Shown here in pieces: positions 8,415 through 18,310 of a stretch of 64,000 nucleotides of DNA (positions within the stretch are counted from its first letter, which is position 1; each line of letters starts with the position of its first letter). The translations under genes and the position numbers were made by a program. Under the pieces are notes generated by a model, which was given only the letters and a program-made list of their open reading frames with translations, was not told the DNA's origin and ran no database searches. Origin of the DNA: Bordetella parapertussis (lineage in GTDB: Bacteria; Pseudomonadota; Gammaproteobacteria; Burkholderiales; Burkholderiaceae_B); NCBI GenBank assembly GCA_945903445.1, contig CAMDNZ010000011.1, forward strand, positions 1-64,000. Reading direction: 5' to 3'.

Positions 8415-10127
8415 TTAGCCGTCGTTGCGTGCCTGGTCCAGCTTCGCCTTGAGCAACGCACCGAGGTTGGTGGTGCCGGACGAGGCGCTGGCATCGGACA
8501 TGCGTTGCAGCGAATCGGCGGTCTCGGCGTTATCACGCGCCTTGATCGACAGCTGGATCGAACGAGCCTTGCGGTCCACGTTGATGATCATGGCTTCGAC
8601 GTTGTCGCCTTCCTTCAGCGCGGTGGTCGCGTCTTCGACACGGCCCGACGAGATTTCAGAAGCACGCAGGTAGCCTTCGACGTCCAACGACAGGGTCACC
8701 AAAGCGCCCTTGGCTTCGACCGACTTCACGATACCGGGAACGACAGCACCCTTCTCGTATGTGGCCACGAAGTTGTTGAACGGATCGCCTTCGAGCTGTT
8801 TGATACCCAGCGAGATGCGTTCCTTGTCGGTGTCGATACCGAGGACCACGGCTTCGAGTTCGTCGCCCTTCTTGAAATTGCGAACGGCTTCTTCGCCGGT
8901 TTCGGCCCACGACAGATCCGACAAGTGAACCAGACCGTCGATACCGCCGGGCAGGCCGACGAACACGCCGAAGTCGGTGATCGACTTGATGGCGCCACGG
9001 ACCTTGTCACCGCGCTTAAAGTTGGTCGAGAACTCTTCCCACGGATTCGCACGGCATTGCTTCATGCCCAGCGAAATGCGGCGACGGTCTTCGTCGATTT
9101 CCAGAACCATGACTTCGACTTCTTCGCCCAAAGTGACAACCTTGCGCGGATCGACGTTCTTGTTGGTCCAGTCCATTTCCGAGACGTGTACCAGACCTTC
9201 GATACCGGCTTCGACTTCGACGAATGCGCCGTAGTCGGTCAGGTTGGTCACCTTGCCAAACAGGCGGGTGCTCTGCGGGTAGCGACGAGCCAGACCCACC
9301 CAGGGATCTTCGCCCAGTTGCTTGACGCCCAGCGAGACACGGCTCTTCTCTTGGTCGAACTTGAGGACCTTGGCTTCGACTTCCTGACCCACTTGCAGCA
9401 CTTCGGACGGGTGGCGCACGCGACGCCATGCCATGTCGGTGATGTGCAGCAGACCATCGATGCCGCCCAGGTCGACGAACGCGCCATAGTCGGTGATGTT
9501 CTTGACGACGCCCTTGACGATGGCGCCTTCGTGCAGCGTTTCCAGCAGCTTTTGACGCTCTTCGCCCATGCTGGCTTCCAGCACTTGACGACGCGAGACC
9601 ACGACGTTGTTACGCTTGCGGTCGAGCTTGATGACCTTGAATTCCAGGGTCTTGCCTTCGTACGGCGTGGTGTCCTTGACAGGACGCAGGTCGACCAAGG
9701 AACCCGGCAGAAACGCGCGGATGCCGTTGATGATGACGGTCAGACCGCCCTTGACCTTGCCGGTGATGGTGCCGGTGACCAGCTCGCCGCTTTCCAGCGA
9801 CTGCTCCAGACCCATCCACGACGACAGACGCTTGGCGCGATCGCGCGACAGGTTGACATCGCCCAGGCCGTTTTCGAGCGAGTCGATGGCGACGGACACG
9901 AAGTCGCCGACATTGACTTCCAGCTCGCCCTGGTCGTTCAAGAATTCTTCGAGGGGGATGTGACCTTCGGACTTCAGGCCGGCGTTGACGACGACGAAGT
10001 TGCGGTCGATACGGACAACTTCGGCACTGATCACTTCACCGGACTTCATGTCCTGCTGTTTGACGCTTTCGGCGAAGAGGTCTGCGAAGCTTTCACCGCC
10101 AAAGGCGGTTGAGGGTTGGGATGACAT
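8415..10127 (-). CDS. rpsA: 30S ribosomal protein S1
   Basis: Six-repeat S1/OB-fold RNA-binding protein that brings mRNA to the 30S subunit. The 570 residues hold six S1 motifs; repeats 3-6 show the typical G.V..ITDYGAFV.. and ..LVH.S.. pattern (VKNITDYGAFVDLGGIDG, VTNLTDYGAFVEVE, IKSITDFGVFVGLP). The ATG at 10127 gives MSSQPSTAFGGESFADLF; an upstream TTG at 10136 would add three residues and is less likely. No strong Shine-Dalgarno is seen, as is common for rpsA, which is controlled by its own product. The 190 bases to cmk upstream hold no gene and are the likely rpsA promoter region. Confidence 0.97.
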   Translation of the reverse strand: MSSQPSTAFGGESFADLFAESVKQQDMKSGEVISAEVVRIDRNFVVVNAGLKSEGHIPLEEFLNDQGELEVNVGDFVSVAIDSLENGLGDVNLSRDRAKRLSSWMGLEQSLESGELVTGTITGKVKGGLTVIINGIRAFLPGSLVDLRPVKDTTPYEGKTLEFKVIKLDRKRNNVVVSRRQVLEASMGEERQKLLETLHEGAIVKGVVKNITDYGAFVDLGGIDGLLHITDMAWRRVRHPSEVLQVGQEVEAKVLKFDQEKSRVSLGVKQLGEDPWVGLARRYPQSTRLFGKVTNLTDYGAFVEVEAGIEGLVHVSEMDWTNKNVDPRKVVTLGEEVEVMVLEIDEDRRRISLGMKQCRANPWEEFSTNFKRGDKVRGAIKSITDFGVFVGLPGGIDGLVHLSDLSWAETGEEAVRNFKKGDELEAVVLGIDTDKERISLGIKQLEGDPFNNFVATYEKGAVVPGIVKSVEAKGALVTLSLDVEGYLRASEISSGRVEDATTALKEGDNVEAMIINVDRKARSIQLSIKARDNAETADSLQRMSDASASSGTTNLGALLKAKLDQARNDG

Positions 10128-10318
10128 AAATGGCAATCCATGGGCCGCGAAGCGACCCGGTAGTCACACACCGGAGCTTGATTGCCCCAGTGGAGTTGTA
10201 AAACCCCTTTGGATCCTGCCGCAGCATGCCAACTGGCTGCCAAGCCGGACTAAAGGGGACGAAGGTGTCGCGCGAGCGACGGTAAATTTTTTTCTGCTTA
10301 AATCGTGACTGCCAGCGT

Positions 10319-10999
10319 TTAAGCGACTGCCCGTTTTTGCCACAGATCGAGAATGGCATCGGTGGTCTGCTCAATCGAAAGCGTCGAGGAATCCAGCACA
10401 TGGGCATCGCTCGCCGCAATCAAAGGCGCATGCTCGCGCTGTGAGTCAAGCAAGTCACGCTGCTGCAAGTCGCGTAGCAGGTCATCAAGATTAGCAGGAA
10501 TTCCCTTTTCGTTCAACTGCTTACAGCGTCTTTGCGCTCTGGCGTGCACATCCGCCATCAGGAAAATCTTCAAAGACGCGTCGGGGAAAACGACTGTACC
10601 CATATCTCTGCCATCGGCCACCAGCCCAGGGGTCTGGCGAAACGCGTGCTGGCGCGCGAGCAAGCCAGCACGCACTTCGGGCAGCGCAGCCACGCGCGAT
10701 GCGTTCGTTCCCACGAGTTCCTGACGAATGGCGTCCTCGACAGGCTCGCCATTCAAGCAGGCGCCCTGCGCACCGAAGCTGACATCCAACTCACGAGCCA
10801 ACCGGCCCAGTGCCGCGCCGTCATCCAACGGCACCTGGGCGCGCATGGCGGCCAGGGCGGTCAAACGGTACAGCGCCCCGCTATCGAGCACGTGCCAACC
10901 CAAAGCCTGCGCGACGCGCAGAGCGACGGTGCCCTTGCCGGAAGCTGTCGGCCCATCCAAGGTGATGATCGGAGCGAGAGGGGAAGACGTAGCACTCAT
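10319..10999 (-). CDS. cmk: Cytidylate kinase
   Basis: Phosphorylates CMP and dCMP with ATP. The 226-residue product begins MSATSSPLAPIITLDGPTAS; its P-loop GPTASGKGT lies at about 16-24. LDSGALYR and the substrate-binding VADGRDMGTVVFPDA (about 132-146) are family signatures. A much longer in-frame open frame upstream is rejected because it lies inside aroA; the ATG used overlaps the aroA stop as ATGA. The order aroA-cmk-rpsA is conserved across proteobacteria. Confidence 0.95.
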   Translation of the reverse strand: MSATSSPLAPIITLDGPTASGKGTVALRVAQALGWHVLDSGALYRLTALAAMRAQVPLDDGAALGRLARELDVSFGAQGACLNGEPVEDAIRQELVGTNASRVAALPEVRAGLLARQHAFRQTPGLVADGRDMGTVVFPDASLKIFLMADVHARAQRRCKQLNEKGIPANLDDLLRDLQQRDLLDSQREHAPLIAASDAHVLDSSTLSIEQTTDAILDLWQKRAVA

Positions 11000-12348
11000 G
11001 CGGGGGTTCCTTCGGGCAAAACGTTGGCCGGCTCTACCAGCCCGGCATAAACGTCGAAATAACGGGGAAAAGTCTTGGCGACGCAATCTGGATCGAGAAT
11101 GCGTACCGCAGCGGGTCCGAATGCGGCCAAGGAAAAGCACATGGCCATCCGATGGTCGTCCCAGGTGCCGATGTGCGCGTCGCGCCATGCGCCTGGCGCG
11201 GGTGGCGTGACCAACAGCCAATCTTCGCCCGCGTCCACTTGCGCGCCCAACTTGCGCAGCTCGACAGTCATCGCATGAATACGGTCGGTTTCCTTCACTC
11301 GCCAACTGCCGATGTTGCGCAAACGGCAAGGTCCGTCGGCATAGAGCGCCAAGGCCGCGGCCGTCATCGCGGCATCGGGAATCAAATTGAAGTCGGTATC
11401 GAAGGCGCGCAGACGCTGGCCTTTTGCGACATTGACGCCCTCGGCACTTACTCGGCCTGAAGTCGAGGTGATACGTGCGCCCATGGCACGCAGCGTTTCG
11501 GTAAACGCGTAATCGCCCTGGATGCTGTCGGCATCTAGGCCTTCGACCGTCACCGGGCCACCGCCGATCGCACCCAGCGCCAGAAAATACGACGCCGACG
11601 ACGCATCGCCCTCGACGCGCAACCGACCCGGCGAAACATAGGCAGCATTGGCCGGTACCGAAAAGCATTGCCAGTCGGCACGATCGACGATCACCCCGAA
11701 ACGCGCCATCAGGTTCAGGGTGATGGCGATATACGGCTTGGAGATCAGCTCACCCGCCACTTCGATCACGAGCGGCTTGCCCGTTTTGCGAGTCACCAGC
11801 GGGGCCGCCATCAACAGCGCGGTCAGGAATTGACTGGAGACGTTGCCCTGCACCTGCACATGGGCGCTTTGCCCCAGGGTGCAGGCGCCGATGTGCAGGG
11901 GCGGAAAGCCTGGCTTGCCCAAGTAATCGATGTGCGCGCCCAACAAGCGCAATGCATCGACCAGATCGCCGATGGGACGCTCGTGCATGCGCGGCACGCC
12001 CGACAGACGGTAATTGCCGCCTGTCAGCGCCAATGCTGCGGTAAGCGGACGAATGGCCGTACCGGCGTTGCCCATGAAGAGGTCGGCATCGGGGCGCAGC
12101 TGGCCCGCCGCCCCCTGCACGCTGAAGGATTGATCGCCCATGGGCATAACCGTCACGCCCAGGGCGCTCAAGGCATCGAGCATGACGCGCGTGTCGTCGG
12201 AGTCGAGCAGACCATCGACCTGGGTAGACCCAAACGCCAATGCGGCCAACAACAACACTCGATTGGAGATACTTTTCGAGCCCGGCAGTTGCATCGTGCC
12301 TTTAGCCGCCACGATGCGCGGTAAGTCGAGGTAGTCGGATCTCGTCAT
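10996..12348 (-). CDS. aroA: 3-phosphoshikimate 1-carboxyvinyltransferase (EPSP synthase)
   Basis: Joins shikimate-3-phosphate and phosphoenolpyruvate in the shikimate pathway. The 450-residue product shows LPGSKSISNR at about 22-31, the class I active-site MGNAGTAIRPLTAAL (about 91-105; the glyphosate-site loop reads GNAGTAIRP), and RVKETDRI near residue 350. It has a 20-base gap to tyrA upstream and overlaps cmk downstream. This is part of a run pheA-tyrA-aroA for phenylalanine and tyrosine synthesis. Confidence 0.96.
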   Translation of the reverse strand: MTRSDYLDLPRIVAAKGTMQLPGSKSISNRVLLLAALAFGSTQVDGLLDSDDTRVMLDALSALGVTVMPMGDQSFSVQGAAGQLRPDADLFMGNAGTAIRPLTAALALTGGNYRLSGVPRMHERPIGDLVDALRLLGAHIDYLGKPGFPPLHIGACTLGQSAHVQVQGNVSSQFLTALLMAAPLVTRKTGKPLVIEVAGELISKPYIAITLNLMARFGVIVDRADWQCFSVPANAAYVSPGRLRVEGDASSASYFLALGAIGGGPVTVEGLDADSIQGDYAFTETLRAMGARITSTSGRVSAEGVNVAKGQRLRAFDTDFNLIPDAAMTAAALALYADGPCRLRNIGSWRVKETDRIHAMTVELRKLGAQVDAGEDWLLVTPPAPGAWRDAHIGTWDDHRMAMCFSLAAFGPAAVRILDPDCVAKTFPRYFDVYAGLVEPANVLPEGTPA

Positions 12349-12369
12349 GTCGTCGGTTCTCGTATCGGT

Positions 12370-13347
12370 TCAGCGGTGCGCTTGAGCAGGCGGCGACGCG
12401 GGCGAAGATGCGGGCGAAATAATGGGCAAGGGTTCAGGTTGAATGGTGGACGAAGATACCGGCACGGCAGGCCAGGCGCGGCGTGCCAGCGCTGCGCGTT
12501 CCAGCATGGCATACAGTGCCCCGCCGTCGCCGCGTGCCAGTGCTTGCGATGCCTCGTCCAAGCGGGCGCGCAGCCGATCGAGTTCGAGCTGCACCGCAGG
12601 CGCATTGCTGAGGAAAATGTCGCGCCACATTTCGGCCGAGCCCGCCGCGATCCGCGTCACGTCACGAAACCCCGCGCCCGCATGACGCAAACAAACATCG
12701 GCGTCTTCGGCTGTCGCGATCTGATCCATGTAAACCGACGCCAGCAAATGCGGCAGGTGACTGATGGCCCCCAACACGGCATCGTGCTGCCCGGGCGACA
12801 TCGTCGCCACCCGTGCCCCGCAACACAGCCATGCGCGACGAACCTGTTCGATCTGTTCGGGCGAATTCTCGGCCAGTGGCGTCAGCAGCACTTGCCGGTC
12901 ACGATACAGCGTGGCGAAGGCGGCATCCGGCCCGGTCCGCTCGCCCCCCGCGATCGGATGGCCCGGCACGAATTGACCGATTCGATCTCCCAATGCTGCG
13001 CGTGCGGCGGCGATGACATTGCCTTTGGTGCTGCCGGCATCGGTCAATACGGTAGCGGGACGCAGATGGTCGCGCATGCTTGCCATCACGCTAGCCATCC
13101 CTCCCACAGGCGTGGCCAGCATCACCATGTCGGCGCGCGCCGCCGCTGTCGGCGCATCGACGATCTCGTCCACTAGCCCCAAGGCCACGGCACGTTGCCC
13201 CGTCTCGGGTTGACGCGTCACACCCAGTATTCGACTGACAGCCCCCTGCTCGCGCAAGGCGGCGGCGAACGACCCGCCGATCAAGCCCAAACCCACTACA
13301 GCCAGCGTGAAGGGGGCGGGTTTGTCAAAACGAGGAGAGTCGATCAT
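12370..13347 (-). CDS. tyrA: Prephenate dehydrogenase
   Basis: Converts prephenate to 4-hydroxyphenylpyruvate for tyrosine synthesis. It has the NAD-binding VVGLGLIGGSFAAAL near the N-terminus, VLTDAGSTKGNV about residue 93, GHPIAGGERTGPDAA about 115 with the active-site His, and AISHLPHLLA about 180. The start is uncertain: ATG at 13347 (325 residues, MIDSPRFDKP) is chosen, but the frame stays open to a TTG at 13380 and neither has a clear ribosome site. The last 30 residues are a Pro/Ser/Ala tail. It is a single-domain enzyme, not fused to chorismate mutase, which here is on PheA. Confidence 0.92.
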   Translation of the reverse strand: MIDSPRFDKPAPFTLAVVGLGLIGGSFAAALREQGAVSRILGVTRQPETGQRAVALGLVDEIVDAPTAAARADMVMLATPVGGMASVMASMRDHLRPATVLTDAGSTKGNVIAAARAALGDRIGQFVPGHPIAGGERTGPDAAFATLYRDRQVLLTPLAENSPEQIEQVRRAWLCCGARVATMSPGQHDAVLGAISHLPHLLASVYMDQIATAEDADVCLRHAGAGFRDVTRIAAGSAEMWRDIFLSNAPAVQLELDRLRARLDEASQALARGDGGALYAMLERAALARRAWPAVPVSSSTIQPEPLPIISPASSPASPPAQAHR

Positions 13348-13396
13348 CACAGTCACAGAGAATGGAGAAGCGGATCGCAACCGCTCGAACCTTGCA

Positions 13397-14482
13397 TCAT
13401 TGCGCCGGGTAAGAGCCCAGAATCTTCAAGAAGGCGGTCTGGCCCGACAAGGTCTCTAGCGCACGCTGCAAAGGCGCATCGTCGCGATGCCCCAACACGT
13501 CCACATAGAAATAATATTCCCACTGACCGTTACGCGCCGGACGCGATTCCAAGCGGGTCATCGACACACCATTGGCCGCCAAGGGCGCCAACATGTTGTA
13601 GACGGCACCGGCCTGATTGGGAACCGCCAGAATCAAACTAGTCTTGTCGCGACCGCTGGGTGCCGTATTCATCCGACCGATCGCCAAAAATCGGGTGCGA
13701 TTATTCGGATCGTCCTGGATGCCCGCGCTGACCACGCCGAGCTTCCAGGCACGCGCCGCGGCCTCACCGGCAATCGCGGCAATGCTGTCGTCGCCCGCGG
13801 CGACACGCGCCGCTTCGGCATTGCTGGCCGCAGCGACGCGTTCGAGTGTCGGATGATGACGCGTCAACCAATCCTGACACTGCGCCAGGGCCTGAGGATG
13901 CGCCATCACCGTTTTCACACCATCGAGCGTGCCACTGCGGGTCAACAAAGAATGATGGATCAGAATGGAGCGCTCGCCCAACACCTGCACCTGCGCGCCG
14001 AGCAACAAATCCAGGCTGCGGTTGACTGCGCCCTCGGTCGAATTCTCGACCGGCACCATGCCGACATCGGCCTGCCCGGCCTCGACCGCGCGGAATACGT
14101 CGTCGAACGAGACACAGGGTACGCTGGCGGTGGCATGACCGAAATGCTCGAACGCCGCTTGTTCGGAAAAAGAACCTGCCGGACCGAGATAGGCCACGCT
14201 CAAGCTGCGCTCCAACCCACGGCAGGCCGAGATGATTTCTGTCCACACTGCCGTCACGCCGTCTGCCGGAAACGGTCCGGCATTCAGAGACCGCAGCGCG
14301 CGAATCACGTCGGCCTCGCGCTCGACCCGCAACACCTGAGGCTCGGCTTGCATGGCGTGCTTGATTTCGCCCACCTCGAGCGCGGCCTGGGCGCGCTGAT
14401 TGATCAGCGTCAGAATCTGGGCATCGATCTGGTCGATGCGCTCGCGCAAAGGCGTGAGCCGACGCTTCAGTTCGTCATCCAT
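13397..14482 (-). CDS. pheA: Bifunctional chorismate mutase / prephenate dehydratase (P-protein)
   Basis: Carries the two steps from chorismate to phenylpyruvate plus a feedback domain. In order: an AroQ helical chorismate mutase (about 1-90; LRERIDQIDAQILTLINQRA), the dehydratase domain (about 95-270; YLGPAGSFSEQAA, VPVENSTEGAV, and NRTRFLAIG with the Thr-Arg-Phe motif) and a C-terminal ACT domain (about 280-361; SLILAVPNQAGAVYNML, then ESRPARNGQWEYYFYVD) for phenylalanine sensing. Length of 361 is normal. Its ATG lies inside the end of serC (8-base overlap). Confidence 0.96.
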   Translation of the reverse strand: MDDELKRRLTPLRERIDQIDAQILTLINQRAQAALEVGEIKHAMQAEPQVLRVEREADVIRALRSLNAGPFPADGVTAVWTEIISACRGLERSLSVAYLGPAGSFSEQAAFEHFGHATASVPCVSFDDVFRAVEAGQADVGMVPVENSTEGAVNRSLDLLLGAQVQVLGERSILIHHSLLTRSGTLDGVKTVMAHPQALAQCQDWLTRHHPTLERVAAASNAEAARVAAGDDSIAAIAGEAAARAWKLGVVSAGIQDDPNNRTRFLAIGRMNTAPSGRDKTSLILAVPNQAGAVYNMLAPLAANGVSMTRLESRPARNGQWEYYFYVDVLGHRDDAPLQRALETLSGQTAFLKILGSYPAQ

Positions 14483-15608
14483 GCCGCTGCTCGAATGCTT
14501 TCAGGTAGTCCACCAACGCCTGCACGCCTTCGAGCGGCAGCGCGTTGTAAATGGAGGCGCGCATGCCGCCCACGCTCTTGTGACCCTTTAACTGCATCAA
14601 CCGGGCTTCGGACGCGCCTTGCAGAAAAGCGTCGTTGAGCGTTTCGTCGGCCAAAATGAACGGCACGTTCATGCGCGAGCGTACCGGCCCATGCACCGGA
14701 TTGCGATAGAACTCGGTGCTGTCCACATAGCCGTACAACAATTGGGCCTTGGCGATATTGGCCGCCTCGACCGCCGCCAGACCACCCTGGGCCTTGATCC
14801 ACTTGAACACCAAACCGGCGATGTAAATCGCGTAGGTGGGCGGCGTATTGAAGCGCGAGTGCTCGGCGGCCACATTCATGTAGTCGAAAGCCGAGGGGCA
14901 GATCGCCAGGGCGTTGCCGATCAGATCGCGCCGAACGATGACCATCGTCACACCGGCCGGACCGGCGTTCTTCTGCGCACCGGCATACACCATGCCGGTT
15001 GCCGTCACGTCCAGAGGGCGCGACAGAAAATGGCTGGAGGCATCCACGACCAATGGCACATCGGGTGCGCCGTAATCGCTCGGGGCGGGCAAGGATTCGA
15101 TCTCGACACCACCAATCGTTTCGTTGCTGCACAGATGCAGGTAGGCCGCATCCTGGCGCACCTGCCACTGCGCTACCGGCGGCACCCAAGCGAACGGCGC
15201 ATAGCTGCGACCGTCGATCTGGGTGGTGGCATCGCTAGCAGCAGCGATGCGCGCATCGCCGTACTTGCCGGCTTCCTTGTGCGAACGTTTGGACCAGTGT
15301 CCGGTGACGACGAAATCGGCAACGGGCGTGCCCACCCGGCCCATCAGATTCAAAGGAACGATGGCGTTCTCGGCAGTGGCGCCGCCCTGCATGAACATCA
15401 CGGCGTAATTCGCCGGAATGTTCAGCAATTCGCGCAGATCGGCTTCAGCATCGTCGCAGATCTGCGTGAACTCTTTACCGCGATGGCTCATTTCCATCAC
15501 GGACATACCGCTGCCCCCCCAGTCCAGCATTTCGGCCGCGGCCTGCTGCAACACCGACACGGGCAAGGCCGACGGGCCTGCCGAGAAATTCCAGGGTCGC
15601 GTCATCAT
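14475..15608 (-). CDS. serC: Phosphoserine aminotransferase
   Basis: PLP aminotransferase of serine and pyridoxine synthesis. The 377-residue product has NFSAGPSALP at the start, FMQGGATAENA near residue 75 and the PLP-binding lysine in VYAGAQKNAGPAGV (about 205-218). The C-terminus with KSVGGMRASIYNALP is typical. The first two codons are both ATG, so the start may be 15608 or 15605; the gene overlaps the gyrA stop and the pheA start, suggesting coupling along gyrA-serC-pheA. Confidence 0.96.
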   Translation of the reverse strand: MMTRPWNFSAGPSALPVSVLQQAAAEMLDWGGSGMSVMEMSHRGKEFTQICDDAEADLRELLNIPANYAVMFMQGGATAENAIVPLNLMGRVGTPVADFVVTGHWSKRSHKEAGKYGDARIAAASDATTQIDGRSYAPFAWVPPVAQWQVRQDAAYLHLCSNETIGGVEIESLPAPSDYGAPDVPLVVDASSHFLSRPLDVTATGMVYAGAQKNAGPAGVTMVIVRRDLIGNALAICPSAFDYMNVAAEHSRFNTPPTYAIYIAGLVFKWIKAQGGLAAVEAANIAKAQLLYGYVDSTEFYRNPVHGPVRSRMNVPFILADETLNDAFLQGASEARLMQLKGHKSVGGMRASIYNALPLEGVQALVDYLKAFEQRHG

Positions 15609-18310
15609 TCGTCCTTCGATTCACCGCCGTCTTCGGGCGTGCTGTTGTCTTCATCCAATTTCGACGGCATGTCACCGGCGAATTCGTCGCCTGGTGCCGG
15701 GTCAGCCCCAGCATCCAAACCGCCCTCGTCGGCTTCATCGGCATCGCTTTCGACCACCCGGCGCACGCCCGACAGGCTGCTGCCATCGTCGACGCTGATC
15801 AGCGTGACGCCCTGGGTCGCCCGGCCCATCTCGCGGATCTCGCTGACCCGGGTGCGTACCAGCACGCCAGCCGTGGTGATCAACATGATTTCATCGGACG
15901 GACGCACCAGCACGGCGCCCACGACCTTGCCGTTTCGCGAGGACGTCTGAATCGCGATCATGCCCTTGGTGCCGCGACCATGGCGGGTGTATTCGCCAAT
16001 CGGGGTACGCTTACCGAAGCCATTGTGGGTGGCGGTCAGCACGCTTTGCGTCTCGTCGCTGGCCACCAACATGGCGATCACCGACTGACCGTCTTCGAGC
16101 ATCATGCCGCGCACGCCGCGAGCGTTACGACCCATCGGGCGAACGTCGCCTTCGTCGAAACGCACGGCCTTGCCGGCATCGGAGAACAACATGACGTCAT
16201 GCGCGCCATCGGTTAGATCGGCGCCGATCAGGTAATCGCCCTCGTCCAGATCGACGGCGATGATGCCGGCCTTACGAGGATTGGAGAAATCCGACAACGG
16301 CGTTTTCTTGACCGTGCCGCGCGAAGTGGCCATGAAGACATAGTGATCGTCGCTGAACACCTTGACCGGCAGCACCACGGTAACCTTTTCGCCGTCGGCC
16401 AGCGGGAACATGTTGACGATCGGACGACCACGCGAGCCGCGCGAGCCCTGCGGCACTTCCCACACCTTCAACCAGTAGATACGGCCGCGATTCGAGAAGC
16501 ACAATAGGAAGTCGTGGGTGTTGGCGATAAACAACTGATCGATCCAATCGTCTTCCTTCATCGCTGTGGCTTGTTTGCCACGCCCGCCGCGTTTCTGCGC
16601 GCGGTATTCCGACAGCGGCTGGCTCTTGATGTAGCCGCCGTGCGACAGCGTGACCACCATATCTACCGGTGTGATGAGATCTTCGGTGTCCAACTCGTAG
16701 GCATTGACTTCGATGTGCGAGCGACGGGCATCTTTGGTGCCCACCGAGAACTCGGCCTTGATGGCCTGAAGTTCGTCGCCGATGATCGTCGTGATGCGCT
16801 CGGGGCGGGCCAGAATATCCAGCAGATCGGCGATGGTGGCCATGATGTCGCCGTACTCGCTCAATACCTTGTCCTGCTCCAGGCCGGTCAGGCGTTGCAG
16901 GCGCATGTTCAAGATTTCCTGAGCCTGCACTTCGCTCAGGTAATACAGGTTGTCGGATTGCAGACCGAAAGCGATCGCCAGATCGTCGGGACGGAACGCC
17001 GCCTGACCACCCGGCGCATCGCCCTCAACGCGCGACAACATCTCGCGCACCAGCGACGAATCCCAACCCCGTGCCATCAGTTCCTGACGCGCCACCGGTG
17101 GGGTCGGCGCGGCACGGATGATAGCGATGAAGTCGTCGATGTTGGCCAGCGCCACGGCCAGACCCTCCAGCACGTGGCCACGCTCGCGCGCCTTGCGCAG
17201 CTGGAACACCGTGCGACGCGTCACCACTTCGCGGCGATGCGACAGGAAATACTCGACCATCTGCTTCAAATTCAGCAAGCGCGGCTGGCCGTCGACCAGT
17301 GCGACCATGTTCATGCCGAAGGTGTCTTGCAGCTGGGTGTGCTTATACAGATTGTTCAGCACCACTTCCGGTACTTCGTCGCGCTTGAGCTCGATCACCA
17401 GACGCATGCCGTCTTTATCGGACTCGTCGCGAATATCGGAGATGCCTTCGATCTTCTTCTCGTTGACGAGTTCGGCAATACGCTCTTGCAGAGTTTTCTT
17501 GTTGACCTGATAGGGCAACTCGTCGACCACGATAGCCTGACGATTATTGCTGCCCTTGATGTCCTCGAAGTGCGTCTTGGCACGCATGACCACACGACCA
17601 CGACCGGTGCGATAGCCATCGCGCACCCCGGACATGCCGTAAATGATGCCGCCCGTGGGAAAATCGGGGGCCGGAATGATTTCGATCAATTCGTCGATCG
17701 AGCAGCCCGGATTGCGCAGGCAATACAGGCAACCGTCGATGGTTTCTTGCAAGTTATGCGGCGGAATGTTCGTAGCCATGCCCACGGCGATACCGGAGCT
17801 GCCGTTGACCAGCAGATTGGGCAGGCGCGAAGGCAACAACAACGGCTCGTGTTCGCTGCCATCGTAGTTAGGTCCGAAATCGACGGTTTCCTGATCGATG
17901 TCGGCCAACAGTTCATGGGCGATCTTAGCCAGACGGATTTCGGTATAGCGCATCGCCGCAGCATTATCGCCGTCGATGGAGCCGAAGTTGCCCTGACCGT
18001 CGACCAACATATAGCGCAGCGAAAAATCCTGCGCCATCCGGACGATGGTGTCGTAGACCGCCGAATCGCCGTGCGGGTGATATTTACCGATCACGTCGCC
18101 GACAACGCGCGCCGACTTCTTATAAGCGCGGTTCCAGTCGGTGTTCAACTCGTGCATCGCGAACAACACGCGCCGGTGTACGGGCTTCAGTCCGTCTCGC
18201 ACATCGGGGAGCGCACGCCCCACAATCACGCTCATGGCGTAATCGAGGTAGCTGCGGCGCATCTCTTCTTCCAATGCGATTGGAAGCATTTCCTTGGCGA
18301 AGGAATCCAT
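15605..18310 (-). CDS. gyrA: DNA gyrase subunit A
   Basis: Breakage-reunion subunit of gyrase, which introduces negative supercoils. 901 residues: winged-helix and tower region, the catalytic tyrosine in AAAMRYTEIRL (about residue 124), a coiled-coil gate, and a C-terminal beta-pinwheel with the GyrA-box QKRGGRGK near 570. The quinolone-determining region reads HPHGDSAVYDTI, so the positions equivalent to Ser83 and Asp87 are the susceptible residues. The last 50 residues are a very acidic tail (DEADEGGLDAGADPAPGDEF). It sits at the head of gyrA-serC-pheA. Confidence 0.97.
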   Translation of the reverse strand: MDSFAKEMLPIALEEEMRRSYLDYAMSVIVGRALPDVRDGLKPVHRRVLFAMHELNTDWNRAYKKSARVVGDVIGKYHPHGDSAVYDTIVRMAQDFSLRYMLVDGQGNFGSIDGDNAAAMRYTEIRLAKIAHELLADIDQETVDFGPNYDGSEHEPLLLPSRLPNLLVNGSSGIAVGMATNIPPHNLQETIDGCLYCLRNPGCSIDELIEIIPAPDFPTGGIIYGMSGVRDGYRTGRGRVVMRAKTHFEDIKGSNNRQAIVVDELPYQVNKKTLQERIAELVNEKKIEGISDIRDESDKDGMRLVIELKRDEVPEVVLNNLYKHTQLQDTFGMNMVALVDGQPRLLNLKQMVEYFLSHRREVVTRRTVFQLRKARERGHVLEGLAVALANIDDFIAIIRAAPTPPVARQELMARGWDSSLVREMLSRVEGDAPGGQAAFRPDDLAIAFGLQSDNLYYLSEVQAQEILNMRLQRLTGLEQDKVLSEYGDIMATIADLLDILARPERITTIIGDELQAIKAEFSVGTKDARRSHIEVNAYELDTEDLITPVDMVVTLSHGGYIKSQPLSEYRAQKRGGRGKQATAMKEDDWIDQLFIANTHDFLLCFSNRGRIYWLKVWEVPQGSRGSRGRPIVNMFPLADGEKVTVVLPVKVFSDDHYVFMATSRGTVKKTPLSDFSNPRKAGIIAVDLDEGDYLIGADLTDGAHDVMLFSDAGKAVRFDEGDVRPMGRNARGVRGMMLEDGQSVIAMLVASDETQSVLTATHNGFGKRTPIGEYTRHGRGTKGMIAIQTSSRNGKVVGAVLVRPSDEIMLITTAGVLVRTRVSEIREMGRATQGVTLISVDDGSSLSGVRRVVESDADEADEGGLDAGADPAPGDEFAGDMPSKLDEDNSTPEDGGESKDE

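Noticed and set aside
8031..10112. Very long + strand open frame (693 codons) opposite rpsA
   Set aside because: It is the antisense shadow of S1 repeats in a GC-rich gene; its translation is a low-complexity echo with no start signal or recognisable domain.
10999..11668. N-terminal extension of cmk into aroA
   Set aside because: It is out of frame within aroA; Cmk starts normally at the ATG overlapping the aroA stop.
17900..18120. Possible quinolone-resistance change in gyrA
   Set aside because: The region reads HPHGDSAVYDTI with Ser and Asp at the two key positions, i.e. the susceptible form.
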